Below, piece after piece: positions 63,944-64,000 of a stretch of DNA of 64,000 bases. The DNA lies in NCBI RefSeq assembly GCF_900167365.1, contig NZ_FUXL01000003.1, positions 186,001 to 250,000 of the forward strand, given 5' to 3'. The translations under genes and the position numbers were made by a program. The stretch comes from Consotaella salsifontis (GTDB taxonomy: Bacteria > Pseudomonadota > Alphaproteobacteria > Rhizobiales > Rhizobiaceae). Positions within the stretch are counted from its first letter, which is position 1. Each line of letters starts with the position of its first letter. The notes beneath the pieces are model-generated. The model searched no databases and was not told the origin of the DNA. It saw only the letters and a list, made by a program, of their open reading frames with translations.

Positions 63944-64000
63944 GGGTGTCTTCACCTTCTCATTGTCATTGCGGCCGCGCCGGGCGTTCCGGCGGGGCCG

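Overview
The window is GC-rich, gene-dense chromosomal DNA from an alphaproteobacterium, most likely of the order Hyphomicrobiales (Rhizobiales). The main pointers are a fused TrpE(G) anthranilate synthase with a trpL attenuator, a short (type A-like) PutA paired with a divergent Lrp-type regulator, a petABC operon preceded by an Irr-like iron control element, and a rplY-pth-ychF block. A dorCDA-type TMAO/DMSO reductase operon with its own two-component system would suit a marine or periodically oxygen-poor habitat. Genus-level placement is not supported by what can be seen here.

Layout. 1-7.1 kb: an Mrp/ApbC Fe-S carrier, then a complete dipeptide importer dppABCDF. 7.3-13.8 kb: carbon-starvation transporter cstA with its small partner YbdD, an Lrp/AsnC regulator (putR-like) and divergent putA; with dpp this forms a peptide, pyruvate and proline scavenging neighbourhood. 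13.8-22.9 kb: opgG/D-like glucan synthesis protein, the trpL leader and trpE(G), a cation efflux protein, an orphan DUF4118 histidine kinase, a leucine-rich leader ORF and leuA, and a membrane-anchored hypothetical. 23-28.6 kb: small accessory enzymes (alpha/beta hydrolase with divergent TetR, a CpdA-like phosphoesterase, NUDIX, glutathionyl-hydroquinone reductase, GNAT). 28.6-35.5 kb: a tightly overlapped four-gene minus-strand operon moxR - DUF58 - BatA/DUF4159 - VWA/GATase-like membrane protein. 35.8-45.6 kb: NudL-like NUDIX, cca, a DUF1059 protein, hemF, a small conserved protein, LysE exporter, PepSY protein, trmL, a tandem pair of ABC exporters and an unrecognised 131-residue protein. 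46-50.4 kb: petABC (cytochrome bc1), apt, and a class of HAD acid phosphatase. 50.6-55.3 kb: ychF, pth, rplY, aroQ, sdaA. 55.4-64 kb: torA, torD, torC (order CDA in transcription), a divergent DUF2478 gene overlapping a soluble hybrid histidine kinase, and a convergent TorR-like response regulator.

How parts work together. dpp, cstA and putA would feed peptides, pyruvate and proline carbon into metabolism. trpE(G) and leuA each sit behind a short ORF rich in their own end-product amino acid, which points to ribosome-mediated attenuation; both leaders may start transcription at or very near the AUG. petABC and torCDA represent the oxygen-linked and TMAO-linked branches of respiration. The torC/DUF2478 intergenic region carries an FNR/FixK-type box and three GTAAA repeats spaced about two helical turns apart, which fits combined control by oxygen and by the TorR-like regulator.

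Most of the window is recognisable core metabolism. No CRISPR array, insertion sequence, prophage, rRNA or tRNA gene was found. The least described parts are the sensor kinase with an unrecognised soluble N-terminal domain coupled to DUF2478, the leucine leader, the terminator-like structure in the rplY leader, and the long structured cstA leader.
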